A stretch of DNA of 46,853 nt, taken from assembly GCA_963844805.1 (NCBI GenBank), contig CAWJPU010000006.1, positions 1-46,853 on the forward strand, read 5' to 3'. Source of the stretch: JACCZR01 sp963844805 (GTDB lineage Bacteria; Actinomycetota; Thermoleophilia; Solirubrobacterales; Thermoleophilaceae). Below the pieces are notes generated by a model that saw only the letters and a program-made list of their open reading frames with translations, did no database searches and was not told the origin of the DNA. The position numbers were made by a program, and so were the translations under genes. The first letter of the stretch is position 1. Each line of letters opens with the position of its first letter. Below are positions 15,710 to 23,767 of this stretch, in pieces.

Positions 15710-15861
15710 GGCGTGGCGAAGCTCAGATCAGCGTGGCCGACGCGCGCGACGCGCTCGCCACCACTCAATGGCTCGCTTGAGGAGCGCGAGTTGTGCGAGC
15801 CGCTTCAGCATGGGGCTACCTTACCCGCCCCCCCTCGCGGCAATCGCCGCAGAGCAGGCTC

Positions 15862-16126
15862 ATGTCTGAGCTTGACCGCTTCGTCCGCTTCTGTGAGGTC
15901 CACCTGCACCTCGAGGACGGTCGCCCGCTCCTGATCGAGGACTTCCAGAAGCAGATGCTCCGGGACTACTTCGCCGGCACCGGTCCCGAAGAAGAACTCG
16001 AAGTCCACCGGCGCCGCGGCGGTGGCGCTCTTCCACCTCGTCACGACGCCCTATGCCGAAGCCGTGGTGGTCGCCGCCTCGCGCGAGCAGGCCGGCATCC
16101 TGTTCAACCAGGCCGGAGGGTCTTGA
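15862..16126 (+). pseudogene. Phage terminase large subunit, N-terminal fragment, frameshifted
   Basis: MSELDRFVRFCEVHLHLEDG and LIEDFQKQMLRDYFAG match the start of TerL ATPases. After a shift near 15985 the next frame gives PKKNSKSTGAAAVALFHLVT, a Walker A-like loop (KKNxKST) in the usual place, then PYAEAVVVAASREQAGILFN and a stop at 16124-16126. The Walker B, motor and nuclease domains (about 400 residues) are absent, so it cannot package DNA. Confidence 0.75.
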
Positions 16127-16377
16127 TCGATGAGCACGGCCAGGTCGAGCAGACGCCACTGAGCGCGCCGTGGGACGACGCAGCCTTCACAAAGAATGAG
16201 GCGATCCAGCATCACCTGCGGGGCGCGGTAACCGAAGCCGACCGCGACCTCGAGCGCCTGCGCCGTGAGACGCCCAAGCCGCCGCCCGAGCCCAAGCCGC
16301 CGCCCATGGACCACCCGACGCGGAGTTTCCTCGACGACGAGTCGGTCCCCCTGGACCTCACGGACTGGCGCCCATGA
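16123..16377 (+). CDS. Small phage-type protein of unknown function (84 aa)
   Basis: Not recognised. The TTG at 16123 overlaps the preceding TGA as TTGA. The product begins LIDEHGQVEQTPLSAPWDDA, has a helical middle (KNEAIQHHLRGAVTEADRDL) and a Pro-rich linker (PKPPPEPKPPP), and ends DDESVPLDLTDWRP. It may be the C-terminal end of a longer phage gene whose front was lost with the middle of TerL. Confidence 0.4.
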   Translation: MIDEHGQVEQTPLSAPWDDAAFTKNEAIQHHLRGAVTEADRDLERLRRETPKPPPEPKPPPMDHPTRSFLDDESVPLDLTDWRP

Positions 16378-16383
16378 CCGCGT

Positions 16384-16503
16384 GTGGCCTTCGAAGCGCT
16401 CGACTACCCAGGCGCTCTCGCCAAGTTGCGGGGGGAACAGATCGAGGCCGGCGAGATCGCCGGCTGGGACCCGGACCCCCCCAGCTCAACGTGGGCGACG
16501 TGA
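16384..16503 (+). CDS. Small phage-type ORF (39 aa)
   Basis: Not recognised. The GTG start gives VAFEALDYPGALAKLRGEQI and EAGEIAGWDPDPPSSTWAT. It lies 6 bases after the previous small ORF. Weak support; it may be a fragment of a phage morphogenesis gene. Confidence 0.3.
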   Translation: MAFEALDYPGALAKLRGEQIEAGEIAGWDPDPPSSTWAT

Positions 16504-16619
16504 GGCTGACTCTGCATCCGTCGCGGTTGTCGATGCGGGCTGGACGCCCCCCCAAGAGGCGGCTGGCTCAAGCTAGTGATGGGGCGGGTAGAGATCGACT
16601 TCCACTACTAGCCCTTGGC

Positions 16620-17581
16620 TCAGCGCGGCGCCCTGAGCCTGACCGCCTGGCGCGTGGTCTTCTTTCCGTGCTGTCCCTGCTCCACGGAGGTGACCAGGCC
16701 CTTGACCCGCCGGCGTCGGCGGAGCGTTCGCCGGTCGCTTCGGGAGAGGCGCACGGAAACACTGCGCGAGCTGCCCGGTCGGATGCTGTAGCGGGTGCGC
16801 GCCGCCCTGCGGCGCAGCGAGCGGCGGCTGGCGAGCTGGAGCTTCAGCCTGCCGCGACAACGCGAAGACAGCGAGCGCGGGCACCTGAGCCGCACCGTGG
16901 TCAGCCCGGTCCGGCTGACCCGCCGCGAGCGGCGCGAGATGACGACGTTCGGCCCCTCATTGACGGCGCCGATGGTGATCTTCTCGCAATCTCTAATCAG
17001 CAGGAACTGCAGCAGGCCTGGAATCGAGGGGAAGGCGACAACAGCGTCGAAGAGGTCCATGTCGAGGCTGTCGGTCCCGGCGACATTGGGGTCACACGGG
17101 GTGTCGAGGAGGGCGATGGAATCAAGCTGTCCGTCCCGGAGCTGAATCGTGTCGTCTCCTGCACCGTCCGACACGGAGTCGAATCCCGTGCCTCCCACGA
17201 TCACGTCTGCGCCGTCTCCTCCACCCAGGTCGTCGTTGCCGGAGCTTCCGCCCATGGAGTCATTGCCAGCATTGCCGCGCAGCACGTCATCTCCACCGAG
17301 CCGCCCAGCTCGTCGTTGCCGCCTTCTCCTCGCAGGTCGTCACTTCCCCCGAAACCACGCAACTCGTCGTTGCCTTCGCGACCCTCGAGCCTGTCGTTGC
17401 CACCGGTTCCGCAGATCACGTTTCGGCCCGAGCTGCCGATCGACGTCCCGGGATTAGAGAGCGTCTGGGTGCATGGATCGCTGGAGCCAGGCGCCATCCC
17501 CGGCACCGTCAGCGCCAAGCAGCGCCACCACCGCCACGATGGGACCGACCCGCGCGTCCACGTCGAGATCGGCTGGCGCAT
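16620..17581 (-). CDS. Secreted calcium-binding RTX-like repeat protein, one frameshift
   Basis: Short export-type N-terminus (SWRWWRCLALTVPGMA), then NVICGTGGNDRLEGREGNDE and LRGFGGSDDLRGEGGNDELG, which are GGxGxDxLx nonapeptide repeats that bind Ca2+ in parallel beta-rolls. After a shift near 17290 more repeats follow (LRGNAGNDSMGGSSGNDDLG, GGDGADVIVGGTG, DGAGDDTIQLRDGQ). The protein ends in a beta-sandwich-like, Arg-rich domain (SRTGLTTVRLRCPRSLSSRC) shared with other secreted proteins of this class. A GAGGAG site precedes the ATG. Probably extracellular. Confidence 0.75.
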
Positions 17582-17751
17582 GGGAACTCCTCGTTCGGGG
17601 CTGGGCGAGTCCGTCGCACGAACCTACATCGGGTTCGCGCACCCCGCAAACGCGTGCCTCGGGTGTAGGCGGACCGATACCGGCGACGACTCTTGCCCCC
17701 GACGGCCCCAGGACCTAGAGTCGATCCCGTCAACTAAGCGCCCCCGCACCG

Positions 17752-18705
17752 TTGGAGCGGCCGGGGGCATGGCACCGGAGGGGTTGGCCCCGATGCGCCG
17801 CGGAAATCTACTTCCGCGACCTTCCGCCGCCGCTCGCCCGGTGCTCCGACCGAAACGGGCACCGCATGAAGCTCATCCTCAGTAGGGCCGTTCAGGCGGA
17901 GGAGAACGTCCTCGCGGATGTGCGCCGCGGCATCTGGCAGCCGCCGAAGCGCGAGCCGGTCGAGCCGACGCCCGACCCGACCTTCCACGAGTTCGCCTCG
18001 GAGTGGCTAGCGGCAATGGAGCCCGGACTCGCCCCGGGCACAGTGGCGCGCTACCGCTGGCAACTCACCGACCACCTCCTCCCACACCTCCACGCTCACC
18101 GGCTCTCGGAGATCACGGTGGCCGAGGTCGATCGCTACCGCGAGGCCAAGGTTCGGGAGGGGAGGCTGAGCCCGGGGGAGATCAACAAGACGCTCACCCG
18201 GCTCGGCCAGATCCTCGATGTGGCGGAGGAGCGGGAGCTGATCGCGCGTAACCCGATGCGGGTGAATCCCCGTCGCCGCAAGCTCAAGGCGCCGAAGCCC
18301 CGAGCCGTGTGGCTGACAGGGCGGAGCAGATCGAGGCGCTGCTTAAGGCCGGGTTCCAGCTCGACGCCGAGGCGCGACCCGACCGGAGGCATATCCCGCG
18401 GAGGGCGATCCTCGAGTGCTTCGTCTTCGCCGGCCTGCGGATCGAAGAACTGTGTGCGCTTCGCTGGCGGGACGTGGATCTCGCGGCGGGCCGGTTCCGG
18501 GTAGGCAAGTCCAAGACCGACGCCGGCACGCGGCCGCTACGTCGAGCTTCTTCCGCCCGTCCGTGAAGCGCTCGCGCGTCACAAGCCCGCGGGTGCCCGA
18601 TCGGACGGGTTCGTCTTCGCCACCCGCAATGGCAGCGCCCCGGCGAAGAACAACATTCGGCCGCGCGTGTTCAACACGGCCGTCGAGCGGCCAATCGGCG
18701 CTTGA
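17752..18705 (+). pseudogene. Tyrosine-type phage integrase, frameshifted and truncated at the C-terminus
   Basis: SAM-like core-binding domain: TFHEFASEWLAAMEPGLAPG, TVARYRWQLTDHLLPHLHAH, EINKTLTRLGQILDVAEERE, LIARNPMR. The catalytic domain starts in a second frame (ILECFVFAGLRIEELCALRW with the first catalytic Arg) and continues in a third (YVELLPPVREALARHKPAGA, GFVFATRNGSAPAKNNIRPR). It stops at 18703-18705 after VFNTAVERPIGA. The HxxR box and nucleophilic Tyr are missing, so it should be inactive. It ends 17 bases from the 3' end of tRNA-Arg, the classic layout of an element integrated in a tRNA gene. The true N-terminus is uncertain. Confidence 0.75.
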
Positions 18706-18722
18706 GCAGGGCTTTTCGGTGA

Positions 18723-18795
18723 CGCGCCCGGCAGGATTCGAACCTGCGACTTCTGCCTCCGGAGGGCAGCGCTCTATCCACTAAGCTACGGGCGC
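18723..18795 (-). tRNA. tRNA-Arg (anticodon CCG)
   Basis: Full cloverleaf on the minus strand: acceptor GCGCCCG paired with CGGGCGC, D arm GCTTAGTGGATAGAGC, anticodon stem CTGCC/GGCAG with loop CTCCGGA (anticodon CCG), and T arm CAGGTTCGAATCCTG. It has 73 bases with discriminator G and no encoded CCA. The 3' end faces the truncated integrase, so it probably served as an attachment site; I find no second copy of its 3' end in the window. Confidence 0.96.
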
Positions 18796-18822
18796 TTGCG
18801 CGCGCCAGTCTAGATGCAGCGC

Positions 18823-19279
18823 CTACCGGGGCCGGCCGATGAGCAGTTCGCAGAACTGGGTGCCCTCGCCAAAGACGCCCTCGAGCTCGGCGCACCCGCG
18901 GCGCGCCGCTTCACGGGCGTCCTCGATCTCGATGGCGGCCCCAGCCATGCCGGGTGCGCCTGACCGCGCGGCGCGCGGCCCAACAGGGCTGAGACGCAGC
19001 CCAGCGGGGCTCCCCGAGACGTCGAGCGAGACGACCGCGCCCGCCTGGCCGGCCGCCGCGCGGGTGAGCCGACCCGACACCACAGCCGATGTCCACTACC
19101 GTGTCGGCGCTCTGGAGGTTCATGCCGAAGGCGGCCAGCAGCTTCCGCAGGTCCTCCTCGCCTCCGCTCCAGAACGCGTCGGCGTCCGCATCGCCGTAGG
19201 CGAGGCGGTTGTCGACGAAGTAGAGCGCGTCTTCGCGGGCGCGGTCGTCCCAGAAGCTGCGCATGGAGCCCTCGCGCAC
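18823..19279 (-). pseudogene. SAM-dependent class I methyltransferase with internal deletion and frameshift
   Basis: Starts MRSFWDDRAREDALYFVDNR (ATG 19264) or at GTG 19279 (VREGS before it); the latter sits 8 bases after a TATCCT box. Motif I is present (SADTVVDIGCGVG). After a shift come RLTRAAAGQAGAVVSLDVS and then at once the C-terminal end (AIEIEDAREAARRGCAELEG, VFGEGTQFCELLIGRPR). About 80-90 residues with motifs II-IV are missing, so it should not be active as written. Deletion or assembly collapse. Confidence 0.65.
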
Positions 19280-19287
19280 GGGCGCCG

Positions 19288-19295
19288 AGGATAGT
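19288..19295. promoter_or_regulatory. Overlapping divergent -10 boxes (TATCCT minus / GATAGT plus)
   Basis: AGGATAGT reads TATCCT on the minus strand (19293-19288), 8 bases from GTG 19279, and GATAGT on the plus strand (19290-19295), 9 bases from GTG 19305 (3 bases from GTG 19299). The two promoters cannot be occupied at once, so the methyltransferase and phosphodiesterase genes would be alternately transcribed. Confidence 0.5.
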
Positions 19296-19298
19296 CCG

Positions 19299-19788
19299 GT
19301 GCGGGTGGCGATCATCTCCGACACCCATCTCCCGCGCGGATCGCGACGGATCCCCGAGGCGTGCCTGAAGCGGCTCTAGCGCGGCGGACCTCATCGTGCA
19401 CGCCGGCGACATCAGCGGGCCCGCGGTCCTGGCCGAGCTGGAGGAGCTGGGCCCGCCCGTCCATGCGGTGCACGGCAACGTCGACGTTCCCGAGCTGCGC
19501 GAGCGCCTGCCGGAGCAGTTGGAGCTGCAGCTGGAGGGGGCCAGGCTGGCGGTTGTCCACGACGCGGGCCCCGCCAAGGGCCGGCTGGCTCGCCTGCGCA
19601 GGCGCTTCCCGGAAGCGGAAGCTGTGGTGTTCGGCCATTCCCACATCCCCCTGCACGAGGAGGAGGGCGGGTTCCAGATCTTCAACCCCGGAAGCCCGAC
19701 CGAGCGACGCCGAGCCCCGCACCACACGATGGGGCTGGCCGAGGCCCGCTACGGCCGCCTGACCTTCACCCTCCTGCAACTGGACTAG
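19299..19788 (+). CDS. YfcE/MJ0936-family metallophosphoesterase, one frameshift
   Basis: Mn2+-dependent phosphodiesterase family. VRVAIISDTHLPRGSRRIPE has the first metal motif (DTH). A +1 shift at CTCTAGC near 19373 leads to ADLIVHAGDISGPAVLAELE (GD), VHAVHGNVDVPELRERLP (GNxD), LAVVHDAGPAKGRL and AVVFGHSHIPLHEEEGGFQI (GHSH) with FNPGSPTERR at the end. Start is GTG 19299 by homology (M-R-V) or GTG 19305 by promoter spacing. It has about 162 residues, normal for the family. It is followed by rnz. Confidence 0.85.
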
Positions 19789-19791
19789 GTT
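19786..19791 (+). promoter_or_regulatory. Probable -10 box (TAGGTT) for rnz
   Basis: TAGGTT ends 9 bases before the ATG at 19801; its TAG is also the stop codon of the phosphodiesterase gene. It implies a leaderless rnz mRNA. Confidence 0.45.
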
Positions 19792-19800
19792 GGCCTCGCC

Positions 19801-20727
19801 ATGGACCTCGACGTCCTGTTCGTCGGCACGGCCGGCTCGACGCCCTCGGCGCGCCGTTCTCTGCCCGCGACCCTCGTGCGCAGGGGAGGGGAGCGCCTGC
19901 TCTTCGACTGTGGCGAGGGCACCCAGCGCCAGCTCACCCGCTCGGTCGGCCTGGTCGAGCTGGAGGAGGTGTTCATCACCCACTTCCACGCCGACCACGT
20001 GCTCGGGCTGCCCGGGATGGTCAAGACCTTCAACCTGCGCGGGCGGGAGCTGCCTCTCACCGTGTACGGCCCGCCGGGGCTGGGGCGCCTGTTCAAGACC
20101 TTTGCGCCGCTGATCGGGCGCCTTGGATTCGAGCTCCGGCTCGTCGAGCTGGACCATGGCGAGGAGCTCGCGCGTGACGGTTACCGGATCGCCGCGTTCG
20201 AGGTCGACCATGGGGTGACCGCTCAGGGCTACGCGCTGCTGGAGGATCTGCGGCCCGGGCGCTTCGACGAGGCGCGCGCCCGCGAGCTGGGGGTGGAGCC
20301 CGGGCCGGACTTCGGCCGCCTCCAGCGCGGCGAGGCGGTCGGCGGCGTGACGCCCGACCAGGTGCTGGGCGAGGACCGGCCCGGGCGCAAGCTGGTGCTC
20401 ACCGGCGACACCGCCCCCTCGGAGCTGGTGGGGGCCGTGGCCCACCGGGCCGACCTGCTGGTTCACGAGGCCACCTTCGCCACCGAGGACGCCGAACGCG
20501 CTGCTGAGACCCGCCACTCCACCGCCCGCGACGCCGCCGCGCTGGCGGCTGCGGCCGAGGTGAAGATGCTCGCCCTGACCCACCTCTCGGCGCGTTACCC
20601 GGTGCAACAGGTGCGTGACGAGGCACGGGCCGAGTTCGAGCCCACGGTGATCCCCGACGACTTCGACATGATCGAGCTGCCGCTACCGGAGCGCGGCGAC
20701 CCGGAGCACAGGCGGCCGCCGCGCTGA
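19801..20727 (+). CDS. rnz: Ribonuclease Z
   Basis: Zinc endonuclease that trims tRNA 3' ends. MDLDVLFVGTAGSTPSARRS, LLFDCGEGTQRQL, the metal site FITHFHADHVLGLPG (HxHxDH), FEVDHGVTAQGYAL, the exosite region, LVLTGDTAPSELV, VHEATFATED, TRHSTARDAAALA and LALTHLSARY are all in place. It has 308 residues, intact, the usual short-form size. It is monocistronic as far as visible, with a TAGGTT box close to the ATG. The pyrimidine operon begins 160 bases downstream. Confidence 0.95.
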   Translation: MDLDVLFVGTAGSTPSARRSLPATLVRRGGERLLFDCGEGTQRQLTRSVGLVELEEVFITHFHADHVLGLPGMVKTFNLRGRELPLTVYGPPGLGRLFKTFAPLIGRLGFELRLVELDHGEELARDGYRIAAFEVDHGVTAQGYALLEDLRPGRFDEARARELGVEPGPDFGRLQRGEAVGGVTPDQVLGEDRPGRKLVLTGDTAPSELVGAVAHRADLLVHEATFATEDAERAAETRHSTARDAAALAAAAEVKMLALTHLSARYPVQQVRDEARAEFEPTVIPDDFDMIELPLPERGDPEHRRPPR

Positions 20728-20833
20728 CCGGGCACCGCACACGAGGCGGAGCGCGGCGCCGCGCGACGTGAAGGCAGCGCCGCGGCGGCACGGCGAAGGC
20801 GTCCCGGCACGGCGGCGATCCTACCGCCGCCCC

Positions 20834-20842
20834 TGTTACATT
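20834..20842 (+). promoter_or_regulatory. Probable extended -10 of the pyrimidine operon
   Basis: TGTTACATT contains TACATT with a TG just upstream. Transcription starting near 20849 would place the PyrR-binding hairpin at the very 5' end of the mRNA. Confidence 0.45.
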
Positions 20843-20849
20843 CGCCCAG

Positions 20850-20885
20850 GTTCCTTTAACCCGGTCCCGAGAGGCCAGGAAGGAC
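20850..20885 (+). promoter_or_regulatory. PyrR-binding RNA hairpin sequestering the pyrR ribosome site
   Basis: The loop GGTCCCGAGAGGCC fits the PyrR binding-loop consensus (UCCNGNGAGG), with stem CCGG (20861-20864) against CC-A-GG (20875-20879) including the typical bulged A. A lower helix pairs TTCCTT with AAGGA, covering the Shine-Dalgarno AGGAAGGA 6 bases before the TTG start at 20891. UMP-bound PyrR would stabilise it and block translation, as known for actinobacterial pyr leaders; no terminator is visible. Confidence 0.75.
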
Positions 20886-20890
20886 GTGAC

Positions 20891-21442
20891 TTGAGCGAGA
20901 AAGAGGTGCTCGACCGCGAGGACGTGCGGCGGATCCTGGTCCGCATCGCGCACGAGATCGTCGAGCAGAGCGGCGGGGAGAGGATCGCCGTCGTCGGCAT
21001 CCACTCTCGCGGTGCCCTTCTCGCCGTCCGGCTCCGGGACCAGATCGCCGAGCTGGTGGGCGAGCCCGTCCCGCTGGGCGACGTGGACATCTCCTTCTAC
21101 CGCGACGACGTCGGCATCCGGGGCCCGGACTACCAGCCGGTGGTGCACTCCTCGCACATCGACTTCTCGCTCGAGGGCACCACGGTGGTCCTGGTCGACG
21201 ACGTCCTCTACACAGGCCGCACGGTGAGGGCCGCCATCGACGCCCTGTTCGACTACGGCCGGCCCAAGCGGGTGCAGCTCGCCGTGCTGGCCGACCGCGG
21301 CCACCGCGAGCTGCCCATCCGCCCCGACTACGTGGGCAAGAACCTGCCGACCGCTCGCTACGAGCGGGTGAACGTCTCGCTCGCCGAGCTGGACGGGGAG
21401 GACTCGGTCGAGATCGCCGTGGCCGACGAGGAGCACGCGTGA
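20891..21442 (+). CDS. pyrR: Pyrimidine operon regulator / uracil phosphoribosyltransferase PyrR
   Basis: RNA-binding regulator with PRTase fold. The TTG start follows AGGAAGGA. LDREDVRRILVRIAHEIVEQ, IAVVGIHSRGALLAVRL, the PRPP loop VVLVDDVLYTGRTVRAAIDA and LADRGHRELPIRPDYVGKNL are diagnostic. It has 183 residues, intact. The stop overlaps pyrB as GTGA. The leader hairpin just upstream indicates autoregulation at translation. Confidence 0.95.
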   Translation: MSEKEVLDREDVRRILVRIAHEIVEQSGGERIAVVGIHSRGALLAVRLRDQIAELVGEPVPLGDVDISFYRDDVGIRGPDYQPVVHSSHIDFSLEGTTVVLVDDVLYTGRTVRAAIDALFDYGRPKRVQLAVLADRGHRELPIRPDYVGKNLPTARYERVNVSLAELDGEDSVEIAVADEEHA

Positions 21443-22407
21443 ACCGCCACCTGCTGTCGGTCAACGACCTCGCGCGCGACGACATCGAGCGCGTCCTTGA
21501 CCGCGCGGCCAGCTTCGCCGAGGTCTCCGGGCGCGAGATCAAGAAGGTCCCCACGCTGCGCGGCCGCACCGTGATCAACCTCTTCTACGAGTCCTCCACC
21601 CGCACCAGCTCCTCCTTCGAGCTCGCGGCCAAGCGGCTGTCCGCCGACCTCGTGTCGATCAAGGCCCAGGGCTCGGCGGTGGACAAGGGCGAGTCGCTCA
21701 AGGACACCGTGCACACGCTGTCGGCCTACGACCCGGCGGCGATCGTGATCCGCTCCCCGCACGCCGGCGCGGCGGTGCTGGTGGCCCGCTGGAGCCCCGC
21801 CGCCGTTATCAACGCGGGCGACGGCAAGCACGAGCACCCCACCCAGGCGCTGCTCGACCTGTACGCGCTGCGGCGGCGGGTCGGCAAGCTCGAGGGGCTG
21901 AAGCTCTGGATCGTCGGCGACGTCCTGCACAGCCGCGTGGCCCGCTCGGGGATCCTGGCCTTCACCCGCATGGGCTGCGAGGTCACCGTGTGCGGCCCGC
22001 CGACGCTGATCCCGCGCGACATCGAGAGCCTCGGCTGCCGGGTGCGCCACACGCTCGACGACCTCGGCGAGGCCGACGTCGTCTACGCGCTGCGTATGCA
22101 GCGCGAGCGGATGGAGGGCGCGTTCGTGCCCTCTCTGCGCGAGTACGCCGCCCGCTATCAGATCGACGGCCACCGCCTGGGCGCGGGCCAGCTGCTCATG
22201 CACCCCGGGCCGGTCAACCGCGGCGTCGAGCTGGCGGCCGAGGTGATCGACTCGCCGCAGGCGCTGATCGTGGAGCAGGTCGAGTCCGGCGTGGTGGTGC
22301 GCATGGCGGTCCTGTACGAGCTGCTCGCCGGCGGCGGGGGCAACGGACCCGGCGAGCGCCGGCCCGGCAGCCCGCTGGGCGAGACCACGGAGCCCCAGCC
22401 CGCGTGA
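21439..22407 (+). CDS. pyrB: Aspartate carbamoyltransferase catalytic subunit
   Basis: Condenses carbamoyl phosphate with aspartate, the committed pyrimidine step. Carbamoyl-phosphate site INLFYESSTRTSSSFELAAK (STRTS), QGSAVDKGESLKDTVHTLSA, NAGDGKHEHPTQALLDLYAL (HPTQ), ALRMQRERM and MHPGPVNRGVEL are all present. It has 322 residues with an extra Gly/Pro-rich tail. A GTG start overlaps pyrR and the stop overlaps pyrC (GTGA at both). No pyrI regulatory subunit is seen, as usual outside enterobacteria and archaea. Confidence 0.96.
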   Translation: MNRHLLSVNDLARDDIERVLDRAASFAEVSGREIKKVPTLRGRTVINLFYESSTRTSSSFELAAKRLSADLVSIKAQGSAVDKGESLKDTVHTLSAYDPAAIVIRSPHAGAAVLVARWSPAAVINAGDGKHEHPTQALLDLYALRRRVGKLEGLKLWIVGDVLHSRVARSGILAFTRMGCEVTVCGPPTLIPRDIESLGCRVRHTLDDLGEADVVYALRMQRERMEGAFVPSLREYAARYQIDGHRLGAGQLLMHPGPVNRGVELAAEVIDSPQALIVEQVESGVVVRMAVLYELLAGGGGNGPGERRPGSPLGETTEPQPA

Positions 22408-23767
22408 GCGCCGAGGGACTGCTCCACCCGGCGCTCGAGCGCGCCGAGACCGCTCCTGGCACGGTGCTGGTCCGCGGGGCCCGCCTGATGGACCCGCGCG
22501 TGGGCCTGGACCGCGACGGCGACGTCCTCGTACGCGGCGGGCGCATCGCGAAAGTGGGCGAGGCGGGCGCGCTCGACGCTCCCGAGGGCGCCGAGGAGGT
22601 GCGCGGCGAAGGCCTGACCGCCTTCCCCGGCTTCGTCGACCCCCACGTGCACCTGCGCACGCCGGGGCGCGAGGACGAGGAGGACCTGGACACCGGCACC
22701 CACGCCGCGGCGGCGGGCGGGTACTGCGCGATCCTGGCCATGCCGAACACCGACCCGGTGGTGGACTCCGCGCCGGTGCTCGGCGCCCTGCGCGAGCGAG
22801 CCCGCACCGAGGCGCGCATCCCCACCGGGTTCACCGCCGCGGTCACCCGCGGGCAGGCGGGCGAGGACCTGACCGAGATGGCCGAGCTGGCCGACGCCGG
22901 GGCGTTCGCGTTCACCGACGACGGCCTGCCGGTGCGCTCGGCGGGGGTCATGCGCCAAGCGCTGCAGTACCAGCGGCTGGCGAACCGCACGCTCGCCCTG
23001 CACGAGGAGGACCCCTCGCTCTCGCGCGGGGGCGCGCATGCACGAGGGCGCCGCGTCGACCGCGCTCGGGCTGGCGGGCATCCCCTCGGTCTCGGAGTCG
23101 ACGATGGTGGCGCGCGACGTGCTGCTGGCCCGCTACGAGGGCGGCCGCATCCACGTTCAGCACGTCTCCGCGCGCGAGTCCGTGGAGGCGATCGAGCGGG
23201 GGCTGGCCGACGGCGTGCAGGTGACCGCCGAGGCCTCGCCGCACCACCTCCTCCTCACCGAGGACGACGTGCGTTCGCTGGACACCCACTTCAAGATGAA
23301 CCCGCCGCTGCGCTCCGAGGACGACCGCCAGGCGCTGATCGAGGGCCTGCGCTCGGGGGTCGCTGTCCTGCGTGGCCACCGACCACGCCCCGCACTCGCA
23401 GGAGGAGAAGGAGCAGCCGTTCGAGCTGGCGCCCATGGGCGTGACCGGCCTGGAGAGCGCCTTCGCCGCCCTGTACACCGAGCTGGTGGAGCCCGGCGTG
23501 CTGGACCTGGGTCTGCTGGTGGAGCGCATGACCGCGGGCGGCGAGCCGTTCGGGCTGGAGATCCCGCGCATCGAGGCGGGCGCCCCGGCCAACCTGTGCC
23601 TGGTCGACCTCGCGGCCGAGTGGGAGGTGGGGGAGAACGGCTACCAGAGCCGCTCGTCCAACTGCGCCTTCGCCGGGCGCCGCGTGCGGGGCAAGGTGCG
23701 GCTCACCATCGCCGGGGGCCAGGTGGCCTACCGCGAGCGGTCCTTTGCCATCGGAGCGGTGCGCTGA
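22404..23767 (+). CDS. pyrC: Dihydroorotase, two frameshifts
   Basis: Zinc amidohydrolase closing the dihydroorotate ring. Frame 1: LVRGARLMDPRVGLDRDGDV, FPGFVDPHVHLRTPGREDEE (HxH) and AAAGGYCAILAMPNTDPVVD, through RTLALHEEDPSLSRGGA. A +1 shift near 23037 leads to MHEGAASTALGLAGIPSVSE, RIHVQHVSARESVEAIE, AEASPHHLLLTEDD and FKMNPPLRSEDDRQAL. A second near 23367 leads to CVATDHAPHSQEEKEQPFEL (the DHAPH catalytic Asp) and ANLCLVDLAAEWEV to the end. The total length is 2 modulo 3, fitting two inserted bases. An essential pathway gene, so probably sequence errors. Confidence 0.92.

Noticed and set aside
15300..18800. Second copy of the tRNA-Arg 3' end (attachment site)
   Set aside because: I looked for GGATTCGAACC/GGTTCGAATCC elsewhere in the window and found none.
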